A stretch of 64,000 bases of DNA, taken from positions 1 to 64,000 of the forward strand of contig CAYLKD010000002.1 in the NCBI GenBank assembly GCA_964384345.1, read 5' to 3'. The translations under genes and the position numbers were made by a program. This DNA is from JASLCR01 sp964384345. GTDB taxonomy: Bacteria > Patescibacteriota > Saccharimonadia > Saccharimonadales > Saccharimonadaceae. The stretch's first letter is position 1, and each line of letters starts with the position of its first letter. This document shows positions 1 to 8,438 of the stretch, piece by piece. The notes under the pieces were generated by a model, which saw nothing but the letters and a program-made list of their open reading frames with translations, made no database searches and was not told where the DNA came from.

Positions 1-47
1 CCGCCGCTGGCAGCACGAATAGAGCGACTGCGAGCGAACTCGAGTAA
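1..47 (+). CDS. C-terminal end of an upstream gene (partial)
   Basis: An open frame enters the window and ends at the TAA at 45-47. The visible residues (AAGSTNRATASELE) are small, polar and low in complexity, as in a disordered C-terminal tail. The next start codon follows 6 nt later, so the two genes are probably co-transcribed. Nothing can be said about its function. Confidence 0.5.
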   Translation, partial: AAGSTNRATASELE

Positions 48-53
48 GTTCTA

Positions 54-1133
54 ATGAGTGCTAAGAAGACTCGTGCAACTAGCGCTCAGCAACAATCGGC
101 TGTAAAAAACCCAACGAAAGCTACAGTAAGCAGATTGCAAAAACTACAAAAGAGTCGCGCGATCTTTTTAGCTCGCCGCCCTCATCGTAGCTTTCGTTTG
201 ACGAACCGACGTGACTATAAGCGCTCACTCTCTTTGCCAGGGTACATATCGTTTACGAGCCAAGTATCTCGTGAATTGTGGACGGTGAAGCGCCAGATGC
301 TTCTGATGGTTGCCGTCTACAGCATCATGACTTCGTTGTTCGCGACGATTGTATCGCAAGATACGTATCGACAAGTTTACAGTTCAGTCAACTCTTCATT
401 GGAAGGTATAGCAAACGGCACATTTTCTGAAGTCATTAAAGCTGGTGCGTTACTTGCTGGTGCAGCAGGTGGGTCCCTCTCTGGTACATCGACTGAAATT
501 CAGCAGGCCTACGCGGTTGGTATCGGATTATTTACATGGCTGACGACAGTGTGGCTTTTACGGGCAAAATTTGCAGGGTCAATAGTTGGGTTACGCGACG
601 CACTGTATAATGCTGGCGCGCCAGTTATTGCAACAGTTGTGGTCGGGGTGCTTGTGTTATTGCAACTCGTACCGGGTGCTATCGGCATAGTTGGCTATCA
701 AACACTTGTTCAAAGTGGACTAGCAAGTGCTGGAATACTTGCAATGCTCGTTACTATTATAGCGGCGCTACTCATTGTGTTGTCAGTGTATTGGCTTAGT
801 AGCTCACTGTTTGCTTTTGTCATCGTTACACTCCCTGGCATGTATCCGATGCAAGCAATTCGAACGGCTGGAGATATCGTTATTGGCAGAAGACTGCGCG
901 TGCTACTTCGTATCACATGGCTAATTGCTTGTGTTCTAGTTGCGTGGGCAATAATTATGATACCGTTTGTTATTGGTATTAATGCACTCCAAGACCATAT
1001 TAATTGGCTAGCAACTATTCCAATAATACCGGTTGCTATTATACTAATGACCGCAGCAAGCACTATATTTGCCAGTGCATATATGTACATTTTGTATAGA
1101 AGGATTGTCGATGACACAGCAGCTCCAGCCTGA
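54..1133 (+). CDS. Multi-pass membrane protein, function unknown
   Basis: A 359-aa protein with a basic Lys/Arg-rich cytoplasmic N-terminus (about residues 1-75), then a hydrophobic segment near 80-100 and five or so further membrane segments from residue 150 to the end. Gly/Ala-rich stretches and amphipathic connections fit an integral inner-membrane protein. I recognise no catalytic motif. It starts 6 nt after the preceding stop, and its last 23 nt overlap the start of ligA, so it belongs to a tightly packed operon. It may be a Patescibacteria-specific membrane protein of the glycerophosphoryl-diesterase-membrane-domain type, but this is only a guess from the topology. Confidence 0.8.
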   Translation: MSAKKTRATSAQQQSAVKNPTKATVSRLQKLQKSRAIFLARRPHRSFRLTNRRDYKRSLSLPGYISFTSQVSRELWTVKRQMLLMVAVYSIMTSLFATIVSQDTYRQVYSSVNSSLEGIANGTFSEVIKAGALLAGAAGGSLSGTSTEIQQAYAVGIGLFTWLTTVWLLRAKFAGSIVGLRDALYNAGAPVIATVVVGVLVLLQLVPGAIGIVGYQTLVQSGLASAGILAMLVTIIAALLIVLSVYWLSSSLFAFVIVTLPGMYPMQAIRTAGDIVIGRRLRVLLRITWLIACVLVAWAIIMIPFVIGINALQDHINWLATIPIIPVAIILMTAASTIFASAYMYILYRRIVDDTAAPA

Positions 1134-3123
1134 ACAACGAATCAAAAAGTTACGTGAACTGATAAATGACTATCGCTATCAGTACCATGTTTTAGATCAA
1201 TCAACTATGAGTGAAGCTGCTGCTGATAGCTTAAAGCACGAGCTATCCCTACTTGAGGCTGCCCACCCTGAACTTATTACGCCCGATTCGCCGACACAGC
1301 GAGTAGCGGGAATTGCATTGGATAAATTCCAAAAGGTAACTCACAAGTTTCCAATGATCAGCTTGAACGATGTTTTTAGTGAAACAGAAGTATTTGCTTG
1401 GGTTGCCCGGACCGAAAAACTGCTTGCTGGATCGGCCGATTTTTTTGCAGATGTAAAAATGGACGGCCTAGCGTGCTCACTCATCTATGAAGATGGTGTA
1501 CTTACGCGCGCAGTAACTCGTGGTGACAGCAAGGTGGGTGAAGAAGTGACGATGAACGTGCGCACAATAGAGACGGTACCACTCCGATTGCAGCATCAAA
1601 CTAAATACGAATTTTTACTAGATGGAAGAACCGAAATTCGTGGGGAAATCGTAATGCTTAAAGCAGACTTTGAAGCCCTTAATACTGAGCGCGCTTCAGC
1701 CGGTGAGCCCCTTTTCAAAAACCCGCGTAATCTTGCAGCTGGTACCATTCGTCAACTCGATCCAAAATTAGTTGCCGAGCGACCATTAACGTTCATTGGT
1801 TATGATTTGCTGAGAGATGATAGCAGCGAAGTTCCAACGAAAGCTGCATCATACGACATGATGCAGGCAGTGGGTGTTAAGACAAGTGGACGATCGAAAC
1901 AGCTAGGGAGCATCAATAAGGTTATGGCGTTTATTTCTGAGCTAGATCATTCTCGTGATAAATTGCCGTTTAACAGCGATGGTGCAGTTGTTAAGGTCAA
2001 TAATACTGCTCGCTATGAAAAGCTTGGTACAGTTGGCAAAAGTCCTCGTGGCGCAGTTGCTTACAAATTTGCGGCTGAAGAAGCAACAACAATTGTAAAA
2101 GATATAGTTTTATCAATTGGACGAACAGGAGCTGCTACGCCTGTAGCGGTATTCGATCCTGTTGAGGTCGCCGGTACCACGGTGCGGCATGCAAGTTTGC
2201 ATAACGCAGACGAAATTGCTCGAAAAGATATACGAGTTGGCGATACAGTCATTATATATAAAGCTGGTGATATTATTCCTCAAGTGGCCCGTGTGTTGAC
2301 TGAACTGCGGCCAGCATCGGCAAAAGAGTTTGACTATGTGTCTGAGCTATCGCGTCAGTATCCGGAACTCGAGTTTGTGCGTCCTGAAGGAGACGCGGTC
2401 TATCGAGTTAAAGGTGTGACAAGTTCTTTGTTGCTTAAGCGCGGCTTGGCACATTTTGCGAGTAAGGGAGCACTCGATATTGATACGCTTGGCGAGAAAA
2501 ATGTCGAAGCACTAGTCAATGCGGGCATTGTTAAAGACTTAGCAGATATATACTCACTCACAAAAGAGAAACTGCTTGCACTAGATCGTTTTGCAGAAAT
2601 TTCAGCTTCGAAGTTGATTGCAGCAATTGCAGCAAAAAAATCACCTGAACTCGAACGCTTTGTCTATGGGTTAGGGATTCGTCATGTCGGTGTACAGACT
2701 GCTATTGATCTAGTTGAGGCGTTTGAAAGTCTTACCGCGATTAGCGAAGCCACAATAGATAACCTTGAAGCAGTTGAGGGAATAGGCACCGTAATTGCCG
2801 AAAGCATAGCCGCTTGGTTTGCTGATGAAGACAATGCACAGCTACTGCGAAAATTCGCACAGTACGGCGTTGTGCCACACTTTCAAAAAAAATCTGGAAA
2901 ATTAGTAGGAAAAAGTTTCGTTATCACTGGAACGTTACGTACTCTGAGTAGAGACGATGCAGCTGACAAGATCCGAGCGCATGGTGGTACGTTCCAGACA
3001 TCTGTAACGAAAGATACAACATATCTAGTTGTTGGTGAAAATACAGGCGAAAGCAAACGTAAAAAAGCTAAAAGTTACGGTACTCAGATTTTAAGTGAAC
3101 AAGAAATGATACAGTTGCTATGA
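1111..3123 (+). CDS. ligA: NAD+-dependent DNA ligase LigA lacking zinc-finger cysteines
   Basis: Seals nicks in DNA using NAD+ during replication and repair. The 670-aa length is normal for LigA. Visible parts in order are an N-terminal Ia-like region, the adenylation domain with the lysine in a KMDG motif (about residue 115), the OB fold, HhH repeats (ALGIRHVG-like region near residue 520) and a C-terminal BRCT domain (from about 590, starting GKSFVITG). The segment between the OB fold and the HhH region, where LigA normally has four zinc-binding cysteines, contains none. I chose the ATG at 1111 because it follows an AGAAGG site and gives the usual N-terminus; an upstream in-frame ATG at 1069 would add 14 unlikely residues. 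It overlaps the genes on both sides. Confidence 0.97.
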   Translation: MTQQLQPEQRIKKLRELINDYRYQYHVLDQSTMSEAAADSLKHELSLLEAAHPELITPDSPTQRVAGIALDKFQKVTHKFPMISLNDVFSETEVFAWVARTEKLLAGSADFFADVKMDGLACSLIYEDGVLTRAVTRGDSKVGEEVTMNVRTIETVPLRLQHQTKYEFLLDGRTEIRGEIVMLKADFEALNTERASAGEPLFKNPRNLAAGTIRQLDPKLVAERPLTFIGYDLLRDDSSEVPTKAASYDMMQAVGVKTSGRSKQLGSINKVMAFISELDHSRDKLPFNSDGAVVKVNNTARYEKLGTVGKSPRGAVAYKFAAEEATTIVKDIVLSIGRTGAATPVAVFDPVEVAGTTVRHASLHNADEIARKDIRVGDTVIIYKAGDIIPQVARVLTELRPASAKEFDYVSELSRQYPELEFVRPEGDAVYRVKGVTSSLLLKRGLAHFASKGALDIDTLGEKNVEALVNAGIVKDLADIYSLTKEKLLALDRFAEISASKLIAAIAAKKSPELERFVYGLGIRHVGVQTAIDLVEAFESLTAISEATIDNLEAVEGIGTVIAESIAAWFADEDNAQLLRKFAQYGVVPHFQKKSGKLVGKSFVITGTLRTLSRDDAADKIRAHGGTFQTSVTKDTTYLVVGENTGESKRKKAKSYGTQILSEQEMIQLL

Positions 3124-3677
3124 CTGACATTACATTCGTTACTGGTAACCAACACAAAGCCGACATGATGGCCAAGCTTATGGGGAGGCCGCTGCGCCAC
3201 GAAAAGATAAATCTAGATGAATTACAGACGACCGACATACCATCGCTGACGTTGCATAAAGTAGAGCAAGCGTACGAAATATTGCAACGTCCCGTGCTAG
3301 TTGATGATTTCGGATTTTGTATAGAAGCGTTAAATGATCTACCGGGTCCATTTACGAAGTTTTTTGTTCAACCGGATGATGGGTTGAAAAAGCTATGTCG
3401 AATTGTTGGTGCACTTGAAAGCAGAAGTGCAAAAATTGTTAGCGTACTCGCCTACAAAGATAGCCAGGTCACAAAATTGTTTACTGGCAGTCTCACTGGT
3501 ACAGTGGCGCGACAACCCCGTGGTACGCTTGGCATTGCGACAGATTATATATTTGAACCAACAGGATACGGCGGTCGAACCCGAGCCGAACTTTCGTCAA
3601 AAGAATTCGACGAGGTGTATGCGACAGTACGACCAATTACGCAATTATTAACGTTTTTGAATGAATATGAGAAATAA
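3120..3677 (+). CDS. HAM1/RdgB-family non-canonical purine NTP pyrophosphatase
   Basis: A 185-aa protein beginning ITFVTGNQHKADMM, the typical HAM1/ITPase opening, with VDDFGFCIEAL and LPGPFTKFF matching the family's active-site loops (usually DDSGL..L.G.PG). The family hydrolyses dITP/XTP to monophosphates and keeps deaminated purines out of DNA. The start overlaps the ligA stop as ATGA, which implies translational coupling and fits a shared genome-maintenance role. Ser in the usual DDSG is Phe here, so the protein is a somewhat divergent member. Confidence 0.85.
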   Translation: MTDITFVTGNQHKADMMAKLMGRPLRHEKINLDELQTTDIPSLTLHKVEQAYEILQRPVLVDDFGFCIEALNDLPGPFTKFFVQPDDGLKKLCRIVGALESRSAKIVSVLAYKDSQVTKLFTGSLTGTVARQPRGTLGIATDYIFEPTGYGGRTRAELSSKEFDEVYATVRPITQLLTFLNEYEK

Positions 3678-3678
3678 C

Positions 3679-4053
3679 ATGACCACAACGAATCAGACAG
3701 AGTCATCAAAACTAAAAAAAATTGTCATCGGTTCAGCTGGCGGTTTAGTCACTATAGTGGGAATAGTCCTGATACCATACCCTGGTCCAGGCTGGTTAGT
3801 TGTATTTGCAGGTTTGGGCATATTGGCACGAGAATTTCAGTGGGCGCAGGACATTCTCGATACATTAAAAGAGAAATACGAAAGTTGGCAATCCTGGCTT
3901 GCTCAGCAATCAGAAGTTGTAAAAGTTTTTGTATGGTTACTGACATTTGCAGTAGTCATCATCACTGTGTACCTACTGAATGGCTATGGCCTTCTCAACC
4001 AATGGTTACATCTTGGTCAAGAGTGGCTTAAGTCACCTATCTTTGGCAATTAG
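3679..4053 (+). CDS. PGPGW-family small transmembrane protein
   Basis: A small membrane protein with a first hydrophobic segment (residues ~17-33), the diagnostic PGPGW motif followed by LVVFAGLGILAREFQWA, then a short amphipathic region and a second membrane helix near the C-terminus. This matches the PGPGW transmembrane family, whose function is unknown. ATG codons at 3661 and 3667 in the same frame are alternatives. I prefer 3679 because it immediately follows the preceding stop codon and has a GAGAAA stretch upstream. It is the last gene of the ligA cluster. Confidence 0.8.
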   Translation: MTTTNQTESSKLKKIVIGSAGGLVTIVGIVLIPYPGPGWLVVFAGLGILAREFQWAQDILDTLKEKYESWQSWLAQQSEVVKVFVWLLTFAVVIITVYLLNGYGLLNQWLHLGQEWLKSPIFGN

Positions 4054-4170
4054 ATAAAACATGTCTTTATTTCGTGTAGGTCAAATTATAGTTTATTGAT
4101 AGTTTAGAATGCATCAGCAGTTATCATTAAATTTCGCGAAGATGAACGGTAGCTAATAAAAGAATAAAAA

Positions 4171-4197
4171 AATAACCCGTACAGCGTACGGGTTATT
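4171..4197 (-). terminator. Intrinsic terminator of the RRM gene
   Basis: A perfect 12-bp stem (AATAACCCGTAC / GTACGGGTTATT) with a 3-nt loop. On the minus strand it is followed by a T-rich run (complement of the A-run at 4162-4170). It lies 17 nt past the stop of the minus-strand RRM gene. Confidence 0.85.
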
Positions 4198-4213
4198 TTA
4201 AGAAGTAGTAAGA

Positions 4214-4525
4214 CTACCAGCTGCGCTGACGGAATGAACCGCCACCATTGCTGCCACCGTCACGAGGACGGTCTTCTTTTGGACGTGCTAGACTTACATT
4301 GATCTCGCGACCGTCAAGTTCTTTGCCATTGAGCTGGTCGACAGCTTTTTGGTTGTCATCGTCGTTTTCAAATTCGACGAATCCAAAGCCTTTGCTGCGG
4401 CCTGATTCACGGTCAGTAATAACGCGAGCGCTAACTACTGGTCCGATTTGCTCAAAGAATGCCTTTAGGCCATCGTCGTTGGTTGCGTAAGCAAGACTAC
4501 CGATAAACAAGTTTTGTTGTGCCAT
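4214..4525 (-). CDS. RRM-domain RNA-binding protein (glycine-rich, cold-shock type)
   Basis: A 103-aa protein with one complete RRM. RNP2 is LFIGSL near the N-terminus (residues 6-11) and RNP1 is KGFGFVEF (about 45-52). A short Gly/Arg/Ser-rich tail follows (residues ~85-103). Bacterial proteins of this architecture bind single-stranded RNA and are often cold-induced; that role is inferred. The start has an AAGGAAA site a few bases upstream, so it is translated from a leadered mRNA. It is monocistronic with its own terminator. Confidence 0.95.
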   Translation of the reverse strand: MAQQNLFIGSLAYATNDDGLKAFFEQIGPVVSARVITDRESGRSKGFGFVEFENDDDNQKAVDQLNGKELDGREINVSLARPKEDRPRDGGSNGGGSFRQRSW

Positions 4526-4704
4526 GATATTTCCTTATTAATTATCTACTCAGATCGACCAGTTGATACTAAAGGATTCTAATTCCATGTACAACGTTTC
4601 TGAACACCTCTATTTAAGCACACTTTGCGCGTTATGAGAAGGGGCAGATGAAAATAGTGCTTATGATACTTGCGCATTTTAATAGTTCGTCTCATAATAA
4701 TAGC

Positions 4705-4823
4705 TAAGCTGATACGCTTCGCGGGGTACCCTCTGCGGTTTAAAACAAACATCCACCAACACCAACGTGCCCCAGGGTGGGCGCGTAACAGCTTTTCGCC
4801 TCTGGTAACAGGGGCGATTTTTT
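4705..4823 (+). ncRNA. Candidate ~120-nt structured small RNA
   Basis: There is no convincing protein here, but a promoter-like pair TTGCGC (4670-4675) and CATAAT (4693-4698) with a 17-nt spacer is followed by predicted hairpins at 4705-4718, 4719-4737 (GGG/CCC core) and 4768-4785 (GTGCCC/GGGCGC). An A/C-rich single-stranded linker lies at ~4741-4767, and a strong intrinsic terminator ends at 4823. I could not match it to tmRNA, SRP RNA, RNase P or 6S RNA. It could also be a long leader for the tRNA-Ala transcript. Confidence 0.42.
4797..4823 (+). terminator. Intrinsic terminator upstream of tRNA-Ala
   Basis: Stem CGCCTCTG / CAGGGGCG with a GTAA tetraloop (one G-U pair), followed by six T residues at 4818-4823. 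It ends whatever is transcribed from 4705 before the tRNA starts at 4844. Confidence 0.75.
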
Positions 4824-4843
4824 GTTATCATTAGTCGTAACGT

Positions 4844-4919
4844 GGGGCATTAGCTCATTTGGTAGAGCGCTTCCATGGCATGGAAGAGGTGAGCAGTTCG
4901 AGCCTGCTATGCTCCACCA
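4844..4919 (+). tRNA. tRNA-Ala (anticodon GGC)
   Basis: A complete cloverleaf. The 7-bp acceptor stem contains the G3-U70 alanine identity pair, the D arm is GCTC/GAGC, the anticodon stem CTTCC/GGAAG has loop ATGGCAT (anticodon GGC), and the T arm is AGCAG/CTGCT around TTCGAGC. The CCA end is encoded (4917-4919). Confidence 0.97.
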
Positions 4920-4942
4920 CTCACGTATGATACAATTTAACA

Positions 4943-4972
4943 AGAGGAGCCCTTCAAATAGGGCGTATTTTT
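4943..4972 (+). promoter_or_regulatory. typA start region: SD separated from ATG by a hairpin
   Basis: AGAGG (4943-4947) lies 25 nt from the typA ATG, too far for normal initiation. Between them is a GCCCT/AGGGC hairpin (4949-4964) followed by TATTTTT. With the hairpin folded, the SD-to-ATG spacing drops to about 9 nt. The same element could instead terminate the tRNA-Ala transcript. TATGAT at 4926-4931 is a possible -10 box. Confidence 0.5.
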
Positions 4973-6796
4973 ATGAAAGACCCAAAATTTATTCGCAATA
5001 TTGCTATTATCGCGCACGTTGACCACGGCAAGACAACGCTCGTTGATGGACTACTTAAGCAATCGAACACGTTCCGTGACAACCAAGCCGAAATGAGTCA
5101 GGATCTGATCATGGACTCTGGTGATCAAGAGCACGAACGCGGTATCACAATTACAGCGAAGCAGACATCGATATATCACGGTGACTACAAGATCAACATT
5201 ATTGATACGCCAGGGCATGCAGACTTTTCAGGAGAAGTTGAACGTACGCTCAATATGGCTGATGGCGTGTTGCTGATCGTCGACGCTCAAGAAGGTCCTA
5301 TGCCACAAACAAAATTTGTTCTTTCAAAAGCGCTTGAACTAGGGTTGAAGCCAGTAGTGGTTATTAATAAGATCGATAAGCCATCGAGACGAATTGATGA
5401 AGTTGTTGATGAAGTTTCTGATCTTTTCTTGGAACTTGCCGTTGATGATAGTCAACTTCATTATCCGGTGTATTATGCAATTGGTCGCGAAGGAAAAGCA
5501 TGGAAGTCACTTCCAGAAAATGCCGAAGCTGATGGCAATCTTGATGTTATATTTGAATCAATCATCAATGATATTCCTGCACCTACCGTTGATAGTGAAG
5601 GACACCTCCAACTTCTAGTAACGTCATTGCAGTACGATTCATTTCTCGGAAAATACGCAATTGGCCGTATCAGTCGGGGGCACATCAGTAAGAACCAGCA
5701 GATTGCACTTATTAAGCGTGATGGATCAATCGTCAATGGCAAAATCGATAAGATTTTCGGCTACCGTGGACTTAACCGCGAAGAAATAACTGAAGGTATG
5801 GCCGGAGATATCGTCGCATTAACCGGTATTTCCGACGCGCACATTGGTGAAACGATTGCCGATAAAGAACACCCAGATGCATTACCGGTCATTGATATTG
5901 AAGCACCAACAATCAGTATGTATCTCGGGCCTAATACGAGTCCACTTAAAGGTAAGGAAGCAAAGTATAATACCTCTCGCCAGATTGGTGATAGATTGAA
6001 ACAAGAGCTAGAAACTAATGTTTCACTCCGTGTGCGTGATGAAGGCATCGGTTTCGTTGTTTCTGGTCGTGGAGAATTGCATCTTTCTGTCCTCATTGAA
6101 ACACTTCGTCGTGAAGATTTTGAATTTGAGGTAGGGCGACCACAGGTTGTCACAATCGAAGAAGACGGCGTGACAAAAGAGCCAGTCGAAGAATTATTGA
6201 TCGAGGTAGGGCCAGAATATCTCGGTGCAGTCTCGCAAGAGCTTGGTACGCGGCGTGCCACATTACTTAAGCAAGAGCAAACTAGCTCCGGTGCAAGTCG
6301 TTCGACGTATATACTGCCTACGCGTGCGATGATTGGCATGCGCAACCTGCTGCTTACAGCAACAAAAGGTACCATTATCATGAACAGTCTACCGCATGGC
6401 TACCAGCCAATGGGTCAAAAACTGCAGCAATTGCGTAATGGTGCGCTTGTCGCAACTGAAGCTGGTGCAACGACTGCATATGCCCTCGATGCAGCTGCTG
6501 CTCGTGGTGAACTCTACGTTGGTCCCGGTACGACTGTCTACCAAGGCATGATCGTCGGCGTCTACAATCGCCAAGGTGACCTTGATGTCAACGTTTGTCG
6601 TGGTAAGCAACTTACCAACATGCGAACCTCGTCGTCAGATGGTACTATCCAGCTCACGCCATTTACTGATCTTAGTCTCGAACAGTGCATAGACTTCATT
6701 GAAGATGATGAGCTGCTTGAAGTTACTCCAAAGTCTCTTCGACTTCGTAAACGACATCTTGATCCTAACCAGCGAAAACGTGCCAACAAAAACTAG
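4973..6796 (+). CDS. typA: Ribosome-associated GTPase TypA/BipA
   Basis: A 607-aa translational GTPase of the usual BipA length. Visible G motifs are HVDHGKTTLVD (P-loop, residues ~15-25), RGITI (switch I), DTPGHADF (switch II) and NKID (about 133). EF-G-like domains III and V and the BipA-specific C-terminal domain (ending with a KRxLDPNxRKR-like tail) follow. BipA acts on 50S assembly and stress or cold adaptation. It stands alone downstream of tRNA-Ala, with an unusual hairpin between the SD and the start codon. Confidence 0.97.
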   Translation: MKDPKFIRNIAIIAHVDHGKTTLVDGLLKQSNTFRDNQAEMSQDLIMDSGDQEHERGITITAKQTSIYHGDYKINIIDTPGHADFSGEVERTLNMADGVLLIVDAQEGPMPQTKFVLSKALELGLKPVVVINKIDKPSRRIDEVVDEVSDLFLELAVDDSQLHYPVYYAIGREGKAWKSLPENAEADGNLDVIFESIINDIPAPTVDSEGHLQLLVTSLQYDSFLGKYAIGRISRGHISKNQQIALIKRDGSIVNGKIDKIFGYRGLNREEITEGMAGDIVALTGISDAHIGETIADKEHPDALPVIDIEAPTISMYLGPNTSPLKGKEAKYNTSRQIGDRLKQELETNVSLRVRDEGIGFVVSGRGELHLSVLIETLRREDFEFEVGRPQVVTIEEDGVTKEPVEELLIEVGPEYLGAVSQELGTRRATLLKQEQTSSGASRSTYILPTRAMIGMRNLLLTATKGTIIMNSLPHGYQPMGQKLQQLRNGALVATEAGATTAYALDAAAARGELYVGPGTTVYQGMIVGVYNRQGDLDVNVCRGKQLTNMRTSSSDGTIQLTPFTDLSLEQCIDFIEDDELLEVTPKSLRLRKRHLDPNQRKRANKN

Positions 6797-6851
6797 AATA
6801 TAAGCTCGTCGTATTGTGGATGCACCATAAGCATCTTATACTAATAAGATA

Positions 6852-8438
6852 ATGCGCATTCCATACAAACCACGAATTCCTCGTCAGGACAAGCTCAAAT
6901 CCGCCCTCGTTGCAACAACTGGGACGCTTATTCGTACTGGCAAAAGTCCCGATGAGGGGCTCGGAGAATTATTTGACGCAGTGCAGCGCAACAAAGTATA
7001 TGCCGATGGAAAAACATTTGTTGATCTTGTACCTCGTCGTCGTATGAAATCAATCCAGCAGGAGTATCTAGTAGCGAGGCAAGATCCAGATTTCGATTTA
7101 CGAGACTTTGTATCTCGACATTTTTATGAATTTGCACCTCATAAAGAGAACGAATTTCATCCTGATTCATCCCTGACTATATCAGAACATATTGCGTCAC
7201 TGTGGCCGGTATTGGAGCGTCGCAATCGACTAAATCGTGGCTCGCTCATTGCAGTTCCAAACTCCTATATTGTTCCGGGTGGTAGATTCTCCGAACAATT
7301 CTATTGGGATAGCTATTTCATTATGTTGGGGCTTGCTGTCGATAATCGATGGAACGTCATCGAAGGTATGATGAAAAACTATGCGTATATGATTCGTAAA
7401 TTCGGCTTTATTCCAACAGCCAACCGAACGTATTTTTTGAGCCGATCTCAGCCGCCGTTTTTGTCTCACATGGTAAAGTTACTCGCATCACACAACGGAC
7501 GGACTCGTACGTATGCAGAGTATTTGCCATATTTGCTGGCTGAATACCGTTTTTGGATGAAAGGGCGCTCCAAACTTGCCAGACAAGAGCACAATGCATT
7601 CGCCCGCCTTGTCCAGATGCCAAATGGTATGGAGCTCAATCGTTACTACGATAATAAAACGACGCCGCGACCCGAAAGTCACTTCGAAGATACTGAAACA
7701 GCACACGAGTCGCCAGAGCGTGAGTCAGATCGTCTATATCTTCACCTACGTGCTGGTGCAGAATCCGGCTGGGATTTTAGTTCGCGCTGGTTCACAGATC
7801 CAAATGATATTCGCACCATTCACACCGCTGACATTATCCCAGTTGACCTTAATTGTTTGCTCTATCAGCTCGAAGAAACCATTGCAGAGACCTATCGTTT
7901 GCTTAAGAACCCACTTCTCGCACGTAAGTTTCGCGCTAAGGCTGAGCGTCGCTCAAAAGCGATTCAGCAATTTTGCTGGGATGAGTCAGAACAATTTTTT
8001 GTCGACTACAATTTTCACTACAAGGCTGCCACTGGTCAAATCACACTTGCTGGAGTATTTCCGCTTTACGCTCGAATAGCCACTAAAGCACAAGCTGACG
8101 CGGTCGCAAACCGCTTGGAAAAAGACTTTCTTAAGTCCGGTGGCTTAACGACGACGCTGCTTGAAACAGGTCAGCAATGGGATGCCCCTAATGGTTGGGC
8201 GCCATTACAATGGGTCGCAATTGAAGGGCTCCGCAATTATGGACATCATCAGCTAGCTGAAGAAATTAAGCGTCGATGGATAAAAGTGAACATGCGCGTA
8301 TTTACTGAAAAACATAAATTGATTGAAAAATATAATGTCGAAGACGCCAGTGGCTTAGGTGGCGGTGGCGAGTATCCACTACAAGACGGATTTGGTTGGA
8401 CTAATGGAGTGCTCGCTGCATTGCTTGCCGAAGATTAG
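6852..8438 (+). CDS. Alpha,alpha-trehalase (GH37)
   Basis: Hydrolyses trehalose to two glucose units. Both GH37 signatures are present: PGGRFSEQFYWDSYF at about residues 138-152, and QWDAPNGWAP near 440, followed by an Arg-rich (alpha/alpha)6 barrel. There is no signal peptide, so it is probably cytoplasmic (TreF-like), with an N-terminal ~90-residue region before the barrel. The -10 box TATACT (6837-6842) lies 9 nt before the ATG, with TTGTGG 17 nt upstream of it and no SD, suggesting a leaderless mRNA. It is convergent with the next glycosidase, their stops overlapping by 4 nt. Confidence 0.92.
   Translation: MRIPYKPRIPRQDKLKSALVATTGTLIRTGKSPDEGLGELFDAVQRNKVYADGKTFVDLVPRRRMKSIQQEYLVARQDPDFDLRDFVSRHFYEFAPHKENEFHPDSSLTISEHIASLWPVLERRNRLNRGSLIAVPNSYIVPGGRFSEQFYWDSYFIMLGLAVDNRWNVIEGMMKNYAYMIRKFGFIPTANRTYFLSRSQPPFLSHMVKLLASHNGRTRTYAEYLPYLLAEYRFWMKGRSKLARQEHNAFARLVQMPNGMELNRYYDNKTTPRPESHFEDTETAHESPERESDRLYLHLRAGAESGWDFSSRWFTDPNDIRTIHTADIIPVDLNCLLYQLEETIAETYRLLKNPLLARKFRAKAERRSKAIQQFCWDESEQFFVDYNFHYKAATGQITLAGVFPLYARIATKAQADAVANRLEKDFLKSGGLTTTLLETGQQWDAPNGWAPLQWVAIEGLRNYGHHQLAEEIKRRWIKVNMRVFTEKHKLIEKYNVEDASGLGGGGEYPLQDGFGWTNGVLAALLAED

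Noticed and set aside
4705..4823. SRP RNA, tmRNA, RNase P or 6S RNA
   Set aside because: The conserved cores (SRP GGAAG loop, tRNA-like ends of tmRNA, RNase P GAGGAAAGUC) are absent.
4740..4943. Minus-strand protein frame over tRNA-Ala
   Set aside because: It runs through the tRNA and the terminator and has no start signal.
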